Shown: in pieces, positions 12,101-34,700 of the stretch
Layout of the letters: each line of letters begins with the position of its first letter
Position numbering within the stretch: the stretch's first letter is position 1
Source of the DNA: Nepenthes gracilis
Taxonomy: Eukaryota; Streptophyta; Magnoliopsida; Caryophyllales; Nepenthaceae
NCBI GenBank assembly: GCA_033239525.1
Contig: BSYO01000011.1
Coordinates: 5,299,973 to 5,363,972 of the forward strand
Length of the DNA: 64,000 nt
Direction: 5' to 3'
Notes under the pieces: model-generated
What the model was told of the DNA's origin: nothing
Seen by the model: only the letters and a program-made list of their open reading frames with translations
Databases searched by the model: none
Program-made: the position numbers and the translations under genes

Positions 12101-12954
12101 TAGTGATAAGCAAAGGCATAAGGCAAGATCTTCTAAGTATTGGAAACCCAACAAAGTTCGGAATTGATCTAGGTAATCCACAAGATCAAACTCTTTGTTA
12201 TAAGGTTTCGGGATTGGTATCTTGAACTTGAGACGAAGTTGATATATTCTGATCTTCCTGGTAAATGGGGACCTGCCCAATTCAGTAGAATGGCTAGCCA
12301 TACTTCCACGAAACAATTACTGCTGAATTTTTCTAATTCTTTCTTTCATCTCAAAGGTGGACGCAATCCTATTCGCATTAAGGAATGCCCTTAACTCTGA
12401 GTTGTTGGCTGACACGTGGAGAACCTACCGGCTTAGAATGTTCCTTGGAAGGCTACTGCATGAGGTCTCGTCTCGTGTTGAAGGTTTTACCATGTCTCAC
12501 GAGCAATGTGGATGTTGTTGCTCCAGACTCTCTTCCCTTGCTTTGAAGTTAAGATGACCTTCGTGTCGGGATGAGATCCTTTCAAGTGTGGCTTCTCTGG
12601 CCTTAGAATCTCCAGGTTGTCAAGGAATTTCCTTGGAGGTATGCTAAGTGGGGGCGTGAAAATTAGGGGGTGAAGCCCCCAATAGTTCTCCCCCTAACTC
12701 GTCCCTGAGGAACTTAAGTATCTTAGATATGGTGTCAATTTGAGCCACCACGGACTCTACATCCACATTCGTCGGTTGACGAACATCTTCTTGGCTATCC
12801 TCCTCCGGGTCATTGTCGCGAAAAGTGACATCCTTGGGTGATAAACTTGTCTAGGCCCTAGTGTTTACCACGATTGCTTTACTGTGTCAAATGAAGTTTG
12901 ATTTTTATCAACTAAGAACAAACAACTTGTTCATATTCCCACAAACGACGTCAA

Positions 12955-13676
12955 TAATACGTTCTAAAGATTCGAATTATCACATGAATTAGAGAGTCGA
13001 GATTTCTTTCTAGCAGTGGATCGAGTCTGATTTTCGTATTTGCAAATCATTATCTTGTGTACCACAACAAATTGAATAAGATGTAAGAAGTATATAGGAT
13101 TTGCTCTTCAATATATCATTTGATATTTTAATCAGTATTTTTTCTTCTTGAATTGAAAGATGAGGAAGGAATGTAGATACTAAAATTGAAAGATAATGGG
13201 GATTAGTATGAATTATGAGGATTTTGCTCCGCTTGGATGCACTTGTTTATTTGAGTGTCTTTCTTCTATAGATTTTTTTCTATCTCCTCAGTTTAATAGG
13301 AGTTGTATTTATAACCCGGGTTTTCATCCATCTACTCGGCCATTAAAATTGTTGCCCTTATTGAAAAGTACTTCAAGACAGCCTATTCGAGGCATTATTT
13401 TTGTGTGTGTAACTATTATTTGAATTTAATAAAAAAAATATCTAGCAGTTAATTGCAGGGATCGTTTCGACCGTTTTTGGATTGGCTTATTTACTTGGTA
13501 TCATTATCCTTTGACTTTCAGTAACTGTTTGCCAAGTTTGAATGTCCCAATTAATATAATACAGAACTGTTATTCGGTTGATTCGTTTTATCTTATAATT
13601 CATTGTTTGGGCCGCTAACGCTTGGGATTTATTTTAGCTTTAAGTTGGGTCAATTTATTTTGGGTCATATCTAACA
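12955..13676 (+). repeat. 3' LTR of the 6.9-13.7 kb element
   Basis: Matches 6917-7639 throughout. Its first dinucleotide is TA where the 5' LTR has TG, one of many differences between the copies. Confidence 0.85.
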
Positions 13677-13681
13677 AATTT

Positions 13682-16294
13682 AATATACTATGGTTTTATA
13701 AAATTTTATTTTGAATGTAGATAATATTTTTTGGATATATATTTTTAGATAATATTCTATTAAAATATTTGATTTTAATTTTTGAGTAATAATTTATATT
13801 TATATATATATATATATTTGATTTTTAAAAAAAATAAAATTAAAAGTAAAATTATGGCTTATCTCTACCTAACTCAACAATTAAAAATATTATATTGAAT
13901 GGAATTTGTTTTATTTAATTTTATTATATTTAATTAATAAATAATTTTTACTCTTAAAATTATAATTATTTAGTCTATTTATGAAAATAATAAAAAATTA
14001 TTCTATACTATTTTAATTTTAAAAAATTAAAACATAAAATGAGATTTTTAATTTTGACTGATACTAAATAACATAATTATAATAAAATCTTAAATCTGAA
14101 TTCTAATTTTAAATTTAAGACGCAACTAATCTGGACCTTAAAGAGTTTTTATCATTCTTAATAGGAAAAAAATTATTGAGATAGTTGAAATGGTTAAAAT
14201 AATGCATCGAATTGTTATGACATGTTTAATTTGTAGGAATAAAAATTTTATTTTTATTTTATTATCAGTAAAATTATTATTTTTATATTTACTTATTTAT
14301 TAGGTAAAATAAAATTTTTTTAAAAAAATAGATATTTTTTTAAATTAATAAATAATAAAAAATAAATTTTTTTAATATTTTTTAATTCTTATATTTAAAA
14401 AATATTTATTCTTAAAAATATTACTATTCTACTCGTAACCTATTTTTTATATTCTCCACTCATTTATTCTTTACGTCTCTCTTCTCTTTTTATTCATCTC
14501 TATAACTCCGATACGTAAAAATCTTTCCTTCGTTGCAAACTCGTTGAGCGAAAGAGTGGAGATCTGAAAAGAAAGCGAGCTTCGGTTGCTTTGCCGGAGG
14601 AATTAATTATTAATTAATAAATAAGTAATATTAATTATATATTTAGTTATGTAAAAGTTATTATTTTTTATATGAAAAGGGAGAATAAAAAAATAAAAAT
14701 AGAATAAAATTTATATCTATTTTTAATAATTTTAATATAATTAGGTATAGAACCAAATATATAAATGATATTTTTCTATGTAAATAAAGAGACGAGAGAG
14801 GATAGCCTTAGTCTTTGCTTTGGTTCTGGGTTCTTTCAAGTATAAATATAATCACTGAAAACATATCTCGCAGCAAGGGGCATTGAAAAAGAATAGCAAC
14901 CATTTAAAAATGAGTCATTTTAAATTGTTAAAATGCTAAGTTGGAAAATGTAAGTGCAACGACGCCGTTTTCATCTGGTTCTTATTTCGAAGTTGATGCT
15001 GAAGATCGGAAGCCCAATAGATTGGCCAGAAGACAAAGCGATCTATGTATCTGGACAGTGAAGGCCCAGCCCAGTTCCAGCCCAAATTGAAAAAAATACA
15101 TGTACTCTCAATTTATAATTATTTTATAAAAAATATGTGAAAAAGATTTTAAAAATTAGTAGCCTTTTTTTTTTAATAAATAATTTATGACACTTAGGAT
15201 AATAAGATAATATCACCTTATTTTTCAGTGCAAATTTTATATTAAAAAAATATGTGTAATAATTCTCTCATAAAAATAGGTTATTCATCCCATTGATAAA
15301 GTCCAAGTTTATGACCAAATATTTATTTTTTTCATTAATTTTTCTTTTTTCTTCTGGAGAGAAGAGAGTTTCAGACAATTTTATCTATCTATCTATATTA
15401 ATAATACAGATAAAAATAGATAAATATTTTATCTAGTTATAAAAATAGATTCATTAGACACCTAAACGTCATTCTTAAATTGATTAATTAATAATTTAAA
15501 TGTCATTCTCTTCATTATAGATCAAATTTAATAAAAAAATAATTTCTTAAATAAATATAATTTTATTGCATGTTACTATAATATTTAATTATTTTAATAA
15601 ATTATTAAATATATAAAATAATTTTAATATATAACAGGAAAACAAAAAGGAAAATGGTGTTTGCCTGTGCAAACACATTCTCGTTGTGGTAAATCCTAAT
15701 TTTCTAAGTTTAGTTAAAAACCAAAACTTTTTAAAATTTTTGAGATTTTCATAGCATTTTTAAATCCTAATTTTCTAAAAATATTTTTTATTTTCTTTTT
15801 ATTCATAAATTTCATGCGAATTTACCTTTCATTAGCTCAAGTATATTCATCATACTTAATAACAACAACCCTTTTATTGCTTGAATGAATCTAATAAATA
15901 GTAAGATATACTTAATTCAATCAATATAATCTGAAAATTTAATATTTTTTTAGAGTAAATTCATGATCATTAAGTAATATTTTAACATATCATTACAAAT
16001 ATAACTGTCAGACACAAAAGCAATGCCCCCCATCAGCATTTTCCATCAACTACCCTTTCAATTAGTAAAATTGAGAACATTTATAAGTACAAAATGAGAA
16101 TAAAATTAGCATAATGTGAATATTTATGACAGTTTTGCCCTATATTAATACAAAACCAAATAACCCCCAAACTATAAGCTACTGAAAAAAAGACTCAGCA
16201 TTGAAATCTACCACCTTTCTCCCATGGTGGGGAGGCCAAAAAAAGCATTAAGATAATCAAATGCAACAAAAAATAAAGAAAAAGGAATTCATAC
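13682..16294. other. AT-rich intergenic region
   Basis: Very AT-rich, with an (AT)n run near 13801-13816 and a TCTA run near 15383. A GC-richer patch at 14940-15080 carries GCCCA motifs (AAGGCCCAGCCC) but no open frame I trust. The right end holds the CDPK 3'UTR. Confidence 0.5.
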
Positions 16295-25495
<9,201 letters not shown>

Positions 25496-26898
25496 GATTC
25501 AATATTTGAAAATATGCACGTTTTTCTCAGATTTGAGGAAGTCTCAGACAAGATTAGAGAGAGAAACGGTTGAGTGATTGATCTACTTAATGAAACATGA
25601 AAAGAAATAGCTACCAAAATGGGGGAATCACAGTATGACAAAGTCGACTCTCAGAAGGAGGAGGGATAATTTTTGAGACAGAGTTCCAATAAATTATAGG
25701 AGAAGGGAAGACAAAGAAAGTTTCTGTTGGGATTTGAAGAAGGCGGGAGAGAGGGGAGAGTAAACCCAGATGGGGTTTGAGAGATCAAGGGAGCTTAATC
25801 AATTGAGCAAGTGAAAGGACTTGGAAAAAAGAATGTGAGATAGATGGCTTGAAGGAATTTCAACGTCTGAATCCGCCATGGATGAATTAGTCAAAGAACT
25901 TTTGCAGACTTTTTTTTTCCTCTTAATCTTCCTAGTAGATCCAAACAAGGAAGAAACCTTGTTTAGTTTACTTCCCAGCCAATGATTCTTTGTTCTTTCT
26001 TCTTCTCATTCATTTGTATTCATATTATATTTCATATTTTTACATCTAATTCACATTTTTTTTATTTTCTTCATTTTAAATCTCAATAAATCCTATATAA
26101 AATAAAATAAAATAAAATTATCGTTGTCCTACTCTAGATTTGATCCCCCAAACTGAACCTTACTTTTTTCTTTTGTTTTTAAATTTTCAAAATCTACGTA
26201 AAATCGTTCTGAATAGTTAAGAGTAATTTAACTCGCTGACGTTACAACACCATGGCCATAGATTTCGATTTAAAAACCTAATTATTTCAACGGTATGACC
26301 CAAAAATACTGGCATACAGGAAGACTAATTATTGCTCCTTTACGACTGAGGGGCAACTTTAAATTCAAAAAAGAAAACGTTGCAAAAGCCTTGTTTTTTT
26401 GGGCAATTCATTTATAGCATAGCATTAAATTTGGTAGGCTACTTTTTCTACCAAATTTTATATGGTATTTTTTATAAATTTATTATTAAATATTTAATTT
26501 AATAATAAAATAAAAAACAACTATTTAAATATTATTTTAAATACTATCTATTAAAATTTTTTTATCCAATAAATAATATAGAAATCTATTAATTAGATCT
26601 ATCTAAGAAGATGAACCGACTCCAAATCATAATATATATATATATATATATAAACAAAATAAAATAATGACAATGGCAGCTATTGCATATTGTTGAACAT
26701 TAAGATAGTGTACTGGATAAAGATGGAATAATATCTTTACATCCTAATTATCAATTTTTAAATAAATTATTATGATATAATTATATATTAAAAAAATCAA
26801 AATTATTAAAGCACAATTATTTAAAGATAACTAAATAATAACTTTTTATTTAAAAATAAATAATTAAAATTAATAGATGAAAGGGGTCTAACTCTATA
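25496..26898. other. CDPK leader and promoter region, then AT-rich spacer
   Basis: 25496-25900 is probably the CDPK 5'UTR (minus strand). If the transcript starts upstream of 25641, an out-of-frame ATG at 25641 opens an 89-codon frame that overlaps the CDPK start. An (AT)n run lies at 26631-26652. No other gene is seen. Confidence 0.4.
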
Positions 26899-29800
26899 TG
26901 TTAGGTATAGCCTCAACAGGGTTACTTGATTAATTAGAATTTAAGCATAGTAAGTTCAAAAAAGACAAAAATATTAACTGGCCTATCATGCTCAAATTCG
27001 AAGAAGGGTGACTTATCTTGTTTCAAATTTAATCGAAATAAATTAAAATTAGACGACCGATCAAATAGTCGAGTGGCCGAATGATTATTAAATAGATTAG
27101 GTCGCCGGCCCAAATGGCTGGATACTCGAATATCTAATCAAACGGTTAGTCCAACTAAGCAGTTAACTTAGCCGAATGGTTAATTAAAGCGAGTAGTTGA
27201 TCCAATCGAACAATTATACCAAATAAACGGTTTATATACTTTACAATTAACCTAAATAATAGTCTCTTGACTCATTTTAATTACTTATCATCATCGGCCG
27301 AACTACCTCTAAAATATTTCATGATCAAAACAAATACAAAGACGGTTGAACTAATAATCAGTTTCAATTGGTCTAAATACTTAGATCATAACCTATTATT
27401 TTTCTTTAGAAAATTACCATCAACAAGCGATATGATTATAAATATATTTACTTTTTCTAAAATGGGGGATAGAAATAAAAAAAAATAAGAATAAAACAAA
27501 ATCCTCTAACAAATTTGTTCTTTCACACAATATAGAGCAAAGCCCTTTATTTTTCTCTCTATCTCTCCCATCATCACAATTTCTTTAAAATAGGATCAAC
27601 TACCTTTGATAATTCATTAGTAGTGAAAGCAACTAGTAAAGTTGTGTGAAAGATTGATGGACAGACTAACATTAGGGTGAACCTTAGGGGGTGAATCCAA
27701 GTAGTGCCTCCTCTCCTTTTTAAGGGGTGAAGAAGCAGATCGATAATAGTATTAACTTTAATAATATAACAATCAACTAAGTTCAAGGTAATTGGGGTAA
27801 AAAATCTGCTGATATTTCACAACTCAATAGCATATTTCTTTATAAAATCAGAATGAGTTTTGATACTACGAAGTTCGTTCTCATTGATTAAATTGGAGTA
27901 AGTTGAATTTATATTACTTCAATTATTTAATAAAATCTAGTCAGATGAGACTTTTATAAAGAAAAATCAATTCTTTCAATTCTACAACAATCAAAAATTT
28001 TTTTATTTATTTTAAAACCTTTTTATGGAAGTTAAGGAAATCCAATTGTTTTTTAAGTTAAAATATAAAATAACTTTTACTATCTAGGCATCTAATTTAA
28101 GCTCATGAAGTAGAAAAAAAGACATACAAGGCTATTAACTATTGGATGTCATTGGGATAGAGTTGTGCAATAGAGATCTCTAGGGCCTCCTTTATTTCTA
28201 CAAAGTTCTTGGCAATAGGGATATGGAATCCATCATTCAAATAAATTTTACAAACGGCAATGAACAGAATAGCAACCAAAATGTTAAAACTATTATAAAT
28301 ATTGAGAATATCGGATAGTAACAAATATGAAATAATGTTCGCAACTTTCTTAAGAGAGTTTGTGTGGCTATTGTTAATAACAAGCAATGACATTGTAGAA
28401 CTTTGAAGAATTAGGGTTCAAAATTTTTCGTTTTGAGAAAATATAAAAGTAAGAAGTGGACTTGACTTGGACTTAAACAGTGGAAAGGATGACGACATAA
28501 TTTGAAAAAATGATTAAGTTTGAAAATGATATAATTTAAGAAAAAATACTGATCCAAATAAGTCATTTTTTTCTCAGATATTTTATATGAAGATATGTTT
28601 CTTGCTTCATCTAAAATAATTAAAATATTGTTTGTTGATAACTGGTAAAATAAAAATTTTTAAGCGGTGTATTACTTGTCTTAAAGGAAAAAGCCATCCG
28701 ATGCAATATTAAATGCACTATTAACAACCATTTAGTCACCAAAATTATCATGACGACAATTCCATCCAACTTACTATTCAACTATCGATTCAAATGTAAG
28801 GAATTAAAATCCAACTTGTCTCAAAAAACGTACTGATTGGACTCTAAAAATTTTGATTATTTATTTAAGGGTTTCTATTTGTTAGAAGGTATAAGTTATT
28901 AAATTTTATCAAAATAAAATGTCGTATGTAAAATTATTACTTAACATATTCTCATACAATAAGACCAAAAATTAAGAAAATTTTGTCTAAATATGACGAT
29001 TAATCTAAACTTTTGATAACTTATAATCTTAAATGAATGTTCATAAATTTAAATATAAAAGGAACAAATTAATAAATATAATTTATATGCAAAAATAAAA
29101 TATATTATCTTTTTATTTATTCTTGGAAACACTCATATACAAAATACATTAGAACACTAAGCCAGCCAGTTTGGAAAAAAAGAAAAGCAACAAGGTGATA
29201 AATTTAATCAATAGCAGAAGATTCAGCATGCCTATTTCTAATGGTAGCTTGTGCAAATGGAAAGAGAAAGATCAATACCCAGCTAGACAACTCATGCAAA
29301 TTATTGGTAGGCAACTAAATTCTCTATAGCCAATGCATTCTAATAAGTATATTAGTCCCATAAAAAAACGAATGCATGAACCAGGATGCACCTAATGGCA
29401 TAAAATCCTATATGTAATTACCCAAGTAGAAAACCAATCTAGATGATGATGCTACGTAAAAAGAAAAAAAGAAGAAGTAAGACGGTTGCTTATCTAAAAG
29501 AAAGAAACCAATATAGACTTCGGCAATGATACATTGTAGAATACCATTAAGATCATCTCTTTTCTATCTAGAATGAAACATCAGCCAAGCAAGGGAAGGC
29601 TTGAAATATCTAACTGAAATAATTAGCTGTTAAAGCAAGAAAATCGAATGAAGGAGATGGGATTAGAAATTAGCTCCTTTTATATCTAAAAATTAGTTTA
29701 AAATAAAAAAGTTTTGAAGCAAAAGCAGATATTCAACCGTTAGGAAAATTTATATCAAAGTTACAAGGTAGACGACTTTGATTAACATGATTAATTGACC

Positions 29801-30604
29801 ATGACTACTTGCTAGTTTCAATACCTCTGGGATGAAGCATTCAAACAGTAGAAAGAATGGGTTGATTTAATCTTTCTTTTAATATCTTTGAAGCTTAAAT
29901 TCAAACACTGAATATAAGAGTTAGTGTTAGACATAGCATCAATAGAGTCGACCAAATTAATTAATACAATGAGCCTAAGAATAGTAAGCCCAAAAAGGAG
30001 AAAATATTAACCGATATATTAAATCCAAGTTTGAAAAATAGTGATATGTCTTAATCCAATTCTAATCATAATGAATCAAAATTAGACGGGTAACTGAGTG
30101 TTTTAGTGGTTTAATAGTTGATAAATAGATTGGAGCCGCAAGCCCAAATTGCTGGACACCCAAATGTCTGATCAAGTGGTTAATCTAATCAAGCGGTTAA
30201 CCTAACTGATCAGTTAATCAAATCGAGCAATTAAACTAAACAAGCGGCTTATATACTCTACATTTAACCTAAATAAAGGTCTCTTAACTCATATCAACTG
30301 CTCATCAACATTGGCTGAAATATCTCTAAAAGATATTATGATCAAAACGTATATAAAAACAGTTAAACTAATTAATTTCTAATTAGTTTGAATACTCAGA
30401 TTGTGGCTGGCTATTTATATTTAAAAAATTGCCATCAATTGACAACATATTTATAAATATATCAATTTTCCTTAAAAGGGTAGACAGAAGTTGAAAAAAT
30501 AAGTACTGAGTAAAATTCTCTAACAAATTTGTTCTTTTGCACAATACGGAGCAAAGCTCTCCACCTCTCTCTTTCTCTTTCTCTCTTTCCCATGATTTGT
30601 GGCA
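26899..30604 (-). mobile_element. Short LTR retrotransposon, related to the 6.9-13.7 kb element
   Basis: Direct repeats 26899-27578 and 29925-30604 are both 680 bp. They share TGTTAG at the plus-strand left end, AATATTAAC, AATTAGACG, CGGTTTATATACT-like, AAATTTGTTCTTT and GAGCAAAGC in order. Read on the minus strand the LTRs end CTAACA, like the plus element at 13676. The internal sequence then starts CTAACTCTTATATT, comparable to CTAGTCTCCCATATT after the other 5' LTR. The internal region is only ~2.35 kb and holds a gag-like fragment on the minus strand, which sets the orientation. No clean target-site duplication was seen. Confidence 0.8.
28139..28393 (-). pseudogene. Gag-like remnant inside the short LTR element
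   Basis: The 84-residue frame ends KIYLNDGFHIPIAKNFVEIK then EALEISIAQLYPNDIQ. This matches the LREGLHISFVRELYEILEAL / EISVAHLHPNAI string at 8990 closely enough to be the same domain. Upstream residues are AT-rich and not informative. Truncated and surely non-functional. Confidence 0.5.
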
Positions 30605-31682
30605 TATTCTAATTTTTTTTATAAATAATAATTTGAGTATCAAAAGATATATCATTAAGTGAATATCGTATATTTTAAATTTTTATTTACAATTATGGTG
30701 TATAAAATTTAAATAGAAGACTTAATAATTTAATTCAAATTTATTCAAATTATAATTCAAATTTTCATTACCTATTACTATAAAAATATATCTCCCAAGC
30801 CATATGATTAATAGTTATTTACTAATTTAACTTGCCCAATAATAGTTTCATCCATATTTCTGTAAGTTTAGAGTATGCTCCTCTTCCTAGATATAATATA
30901 ACTAAATTAAATTTGTTAAGTTAATGAATATAAGCTTGATTTTTCAGCAAAATTCTTAACTGTATTCAAAACAAAACTTACACTCCCTCACACCATCTTT
31001 TACAATCATTTCATCCTCAAAAACTACAATAAACCACCATAGTCGAGACACTACCCGGATACATGCACGGTACCCTCCGGCTTGGTTCGATGAGGCTCAA
31101 TGGCATATTGGATCCCTCTGGTTTGAATTCCATTTTTTGATTGAGCTAATCCTTTGGGTTAAAGTTTAATTTTTTGCCTCTAGCTCTTTGGGACTCTTTA
31201 AGATGTTTTCGATTTTGAGCTCCTCTTCTTGAACTCTGCATTCTATACATTACTTTTACCTATACAATTACCAGCTACAAAACAAAAAGGTCCAATTTTT
31301 TTTTCTTTTCAAGATAAAGGCTACATAATTTACTTGAACGTATAACGTTGCCCAAATACCAAACAACAGTCAGTACATTCCTTGCACTCCGAGCCTCATA
31401 AAAACCGCCAAATGCTACCAGCTGCAGAGAACAAGCTAAGTCTCACCGGCAAACCACAGCAACAATCCCGCTGGCTCAACAAATACCGAGATGAGCCGAC
31501 GCCAAGGAATTAATGCACCAACATATACATGTATATACTAAATAAAAACTATCAGAAACTAGTGTTTTATCTCGCTCCCATCAAACCACCCCAACTCTAG
31601 ATGACCTAAACAAGGAAACTTTGTACAGAAAATAAAGAGGAAGATGCCCCCCAGAGAGTTCCCTAACCCCTAACCAGAAGAC
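30605..31682. other. Intergenic, NF-YA 3' flank
   Basis: AT-rich to about 31000, then more balanced. The right part is probably the NF-YA 3'UTR. No separate gene is seen. Confidence 0.45.
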
Positions 31683-31703
31683 GAGCCAAGAATGATTTGC
31701 CGA
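31683..31703 (-). promoter_or_regulatory. miR169 target site in NF-YA 3'UTR
   Basis: The plus strand reads GAGCCAAGAATGATTTGCCG plus A. miR169 is CAGCCAAGGATGACTTGCCGA in DNA letters. The transcript (minus) therefore pairs with miR169 except at the first base and position 14, plus a G:U at position 9. It lies ~86 nt after the NF-YA stop, the usual place for this site in plant NF-YA mRNAs. Confidence 0.85.
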
Positions 31704-31789
31704 TCGGCTATGGAAAACCCAAGTTATAGCAAGAGGGCATGATGTCGTGTGCTTGGACATCACTCCACCTTGAGGGTTCTCTGATGAGA

Positions 31790-34700
31790 TCAGTTGGTCG
31801 ACATGCTACCCCATTGCTGGTTAGAGAGGTCTCCTTCAGCCCTGCTATTGCTTGCGTGTGGATGGCAAGCCGATGCCTGGAAGTCACTGTGATACTGGAA
31901 TAGGCCGCCTCTGCCAGCTTTGGCATAGCCTTCGCTTGCGCTGTTCAGCGGCAGTTGTCCCATACCTGGTTGAACATTTGATGGAAACCGTGACTAGGTA
32001 GATCCAATAGGACAACAGCAGTTGAGGTCTTTCAAGTAAGCAGGCTGCCATATCCGCTCAATGGCCGGGATTAAAATTGAGTAAATGAATAGTGAAAATT
32101 ACATCAAACAATTTAAATGGTTATCCAATTTCCACCGTTCATTTATCTAATTTTTAATTCTGACCATTGGGCATATATGAGAGCTTCTCCATTAAGAGGA
32201 CCACGGCAACCCTCCAACAGGAGGGGACTTGTGTTAGATTCTTTCACTTTTAATCATTTCTCATACTCCCAACTGTTAGTATTTCACCTAACAACTTAGA
32301 TGATTATAATCATGACAATACACTAAAATGAGTTATCTTATAATCTTAATTGTCCAAGTTGTTAGAATAAAATTCTCACCGTTAAAAATATAGGACTCTA
32401 ATACAAAGTGAGGGGCATGCTAACCTGCAGACTCCAATGAGAGGGCTGAAGCTGAGCTATCTCTATTGCCTCTCTCTTCTGCTGCGTGGCTTGAAGCAAT
32501 GACATCACTTTTCTTGGCAAAACGGCCTCCAGAACCTCTCTCCCGTTTCAAGGCATGTTGGTGACGAGATTCATGAAGATACGGCTACAATGAATAAGTC
32601 AATAATAGCCAAAATATTCTTAAAAATAATATATTTTGTTATCTTAGGAAAATTTTATAACACAATTGCTAGACCAGCTATAATTTATGGATTAGAATAT
32701 AAATCAATTAAACAACATGCACAAAAAGTAAGGGGCAGAGACGAGAATATTATAATTGATGGTTGTAGTAACTTGAAAAACAACAAATATATAACAATTC
32801 AGATATTGCACCTACAAAAATAAAGGACAACCTATAAGTGGTTTGGACTTTGGACATTTAAAAGCATAAATCAAATGAACCCAGGAAGAAGCAAAGGGGA
32901 TATGAGAATTCATGTTGCATTAAACAAAGCATGGTAACAAAAACAGATACATATAATATACTCAACTTAATGAAACTTAAGATTTGGTTGTTGTTGTTGC
33001 GTTGTATCAAAACAAGCATTATTATCTATTAAAAACAATATGCCTCCAAATCTGTCCATGGAACACACTAAATGGCGTAGACCACCATTTTAGTAACGAC
33101 TAACAACAGAGCAGCTTCCAATTCACCCAGAATACAGATTTCAACTCTTAAAATTACGGGAAACAGGGCTACTGTAACTCACAAATGATGACTCAAACAG
33201 CTAGTTAAAAAGAACGGGGAGGAAAGCACATAATTATGATGAGATTGACTGATCAAAAAAGAGAAAAGCAAGATTGGTATCTGCTCAGAATTCAGTTTAA
33301 CTAAGTCATATTTACCTACCTTTCTTCCTCTGGTCAGTTTCTTTTCCAGCAAAGCTTTGGCACGTGACTGTCTCCGTCTCATAATCCCGTGGTACTGCTT
33401 AGCATTAACATAAACAGGCTCTTGGGTCATTTCAAGAGGTAAAGGCATCCTAGATTGATGCATTCCATAGAACTGAGAATGAACCTAACCATCACAACCA
33501 TTTATTAGATGAGGAAACGGCAATGATGTCTAATCAGCATGATATATTAACTTTTTTACAAGTAAAATCATTGGCATTCAATTATGCCAATAAAACCTTA
33601 AGCCCACCTAAATGCAATACGACCAAGATGGTGATGTAATAGTTGACTGCTTGCTAACTTATGGTTATCAGTGGTATGAGAATTTTCTGTAGCAAAATAT
33701 TTGGGATAATATGCTCCATCTCTATTCCCACTAATGTTGGATTCACAGAGGTTGCATGCCAAGACAGGCTTTCTAAGGCTATCAGTCTTCCGAAGTAATA
33801 TATTTATCCATAAATTCTCTTCCTCTTATATTTCAACCGGAGGTGCATTTAATGGAGCAAATATTACTAGCTAAACTTAAGTCAGAGATAAATGTAGCTT
33901 GAGGCTTCAGATTTTTTCAAAGGGCAGCAGCTAGAATGCTCCTCGTTGAAGCTATATTTGTCAAAAGTTGCAGAACAACAAAGTAATGGGAAAAAATGCA
34001 ACGATCAATGAAACTACTGGATATGGTGAATAAACCCTATGTGTTGTTCAACCCTTTTCCACCTACATTACTGTGAATACCTGTTGATTCTTATTTAAAT
34101 ATAAGTTTTATCAACTAAAGATAACTGCACATGTTCGTATGCCTGAAACCTCTTACACAGATGGCCCCAGGCTAAGTTTATGTTAGACAGCTGCCAAGCA
34201 GCACCATAAAAAGTTCATCGACCTATTTAAAAAAAAATGGGACATAATTTAAAACATCCTTACAAATGACACACCATCCTTGGTCATTCAATAGAGATAA
34301 AAAATAGGCACAAAAACATAAGTTAGGTTGTCACCCATAACTAAACATGGATAGGGCAGCTGAACAGAGTCAAATACGCAAGGGAGCTCAAAATTCTGAA
34401 TGTGGGTTGGTAAAGAAGTCAGTTCAAAAGAGTCACGTGCGGAATAAAGCAGCTCAAGCGGAATAAAGCAGCTCCACCCTCTCCGTCTCAAATACGTTGC
34501 GGAAGCAGCTCAAGCGCATAGCAATGGACACAGATGAGATTAGGAAAGAAGAGAGATCTGCAATTATTGCAAATATAAAACAGCTAAGAGAGTCCTTGAC
34601 TGATTTTACTGTTCAATAACATAAGTCCAATAAGTGCTAATCAGTTTAGAGGGTAGGGTCTCTGAATACAAGTATTTTGGGGAGATCTAAATCTCAGTAG

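Larger units (their letters stand above)
6917..13676 (+). mobile_element. Degenerate LTR retrotransposon with 5 bp target duplication
   Basis: Terminal direct repeats of ~722 bp bound the element. The 5' LTR starts TGATGCATATTAGG and the 3' LTR ends ATATCTAACA. AATTT stands directly before the element (6912-6916) and directly after it (13677-13681), a perfect 5 bp duplication. The internal part carries a gag-like remnant and no readable protease, reverse transcriptase or integrase, so it is probably non-autonomous or badly decayed. The LTRs differ at many positions, so the insertion is old. Ordinary short open frames inside it are not genes. Confidence 0.85.

Noticed and set aside
32493..32584. 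KRERG instead of KRARG in the NF-YA DNA-contact helix as a functional change
   Set aside because: This position varies across NF-YA proteins (animal NF-YA has a different residue there), so it is not good evidence of altered function.
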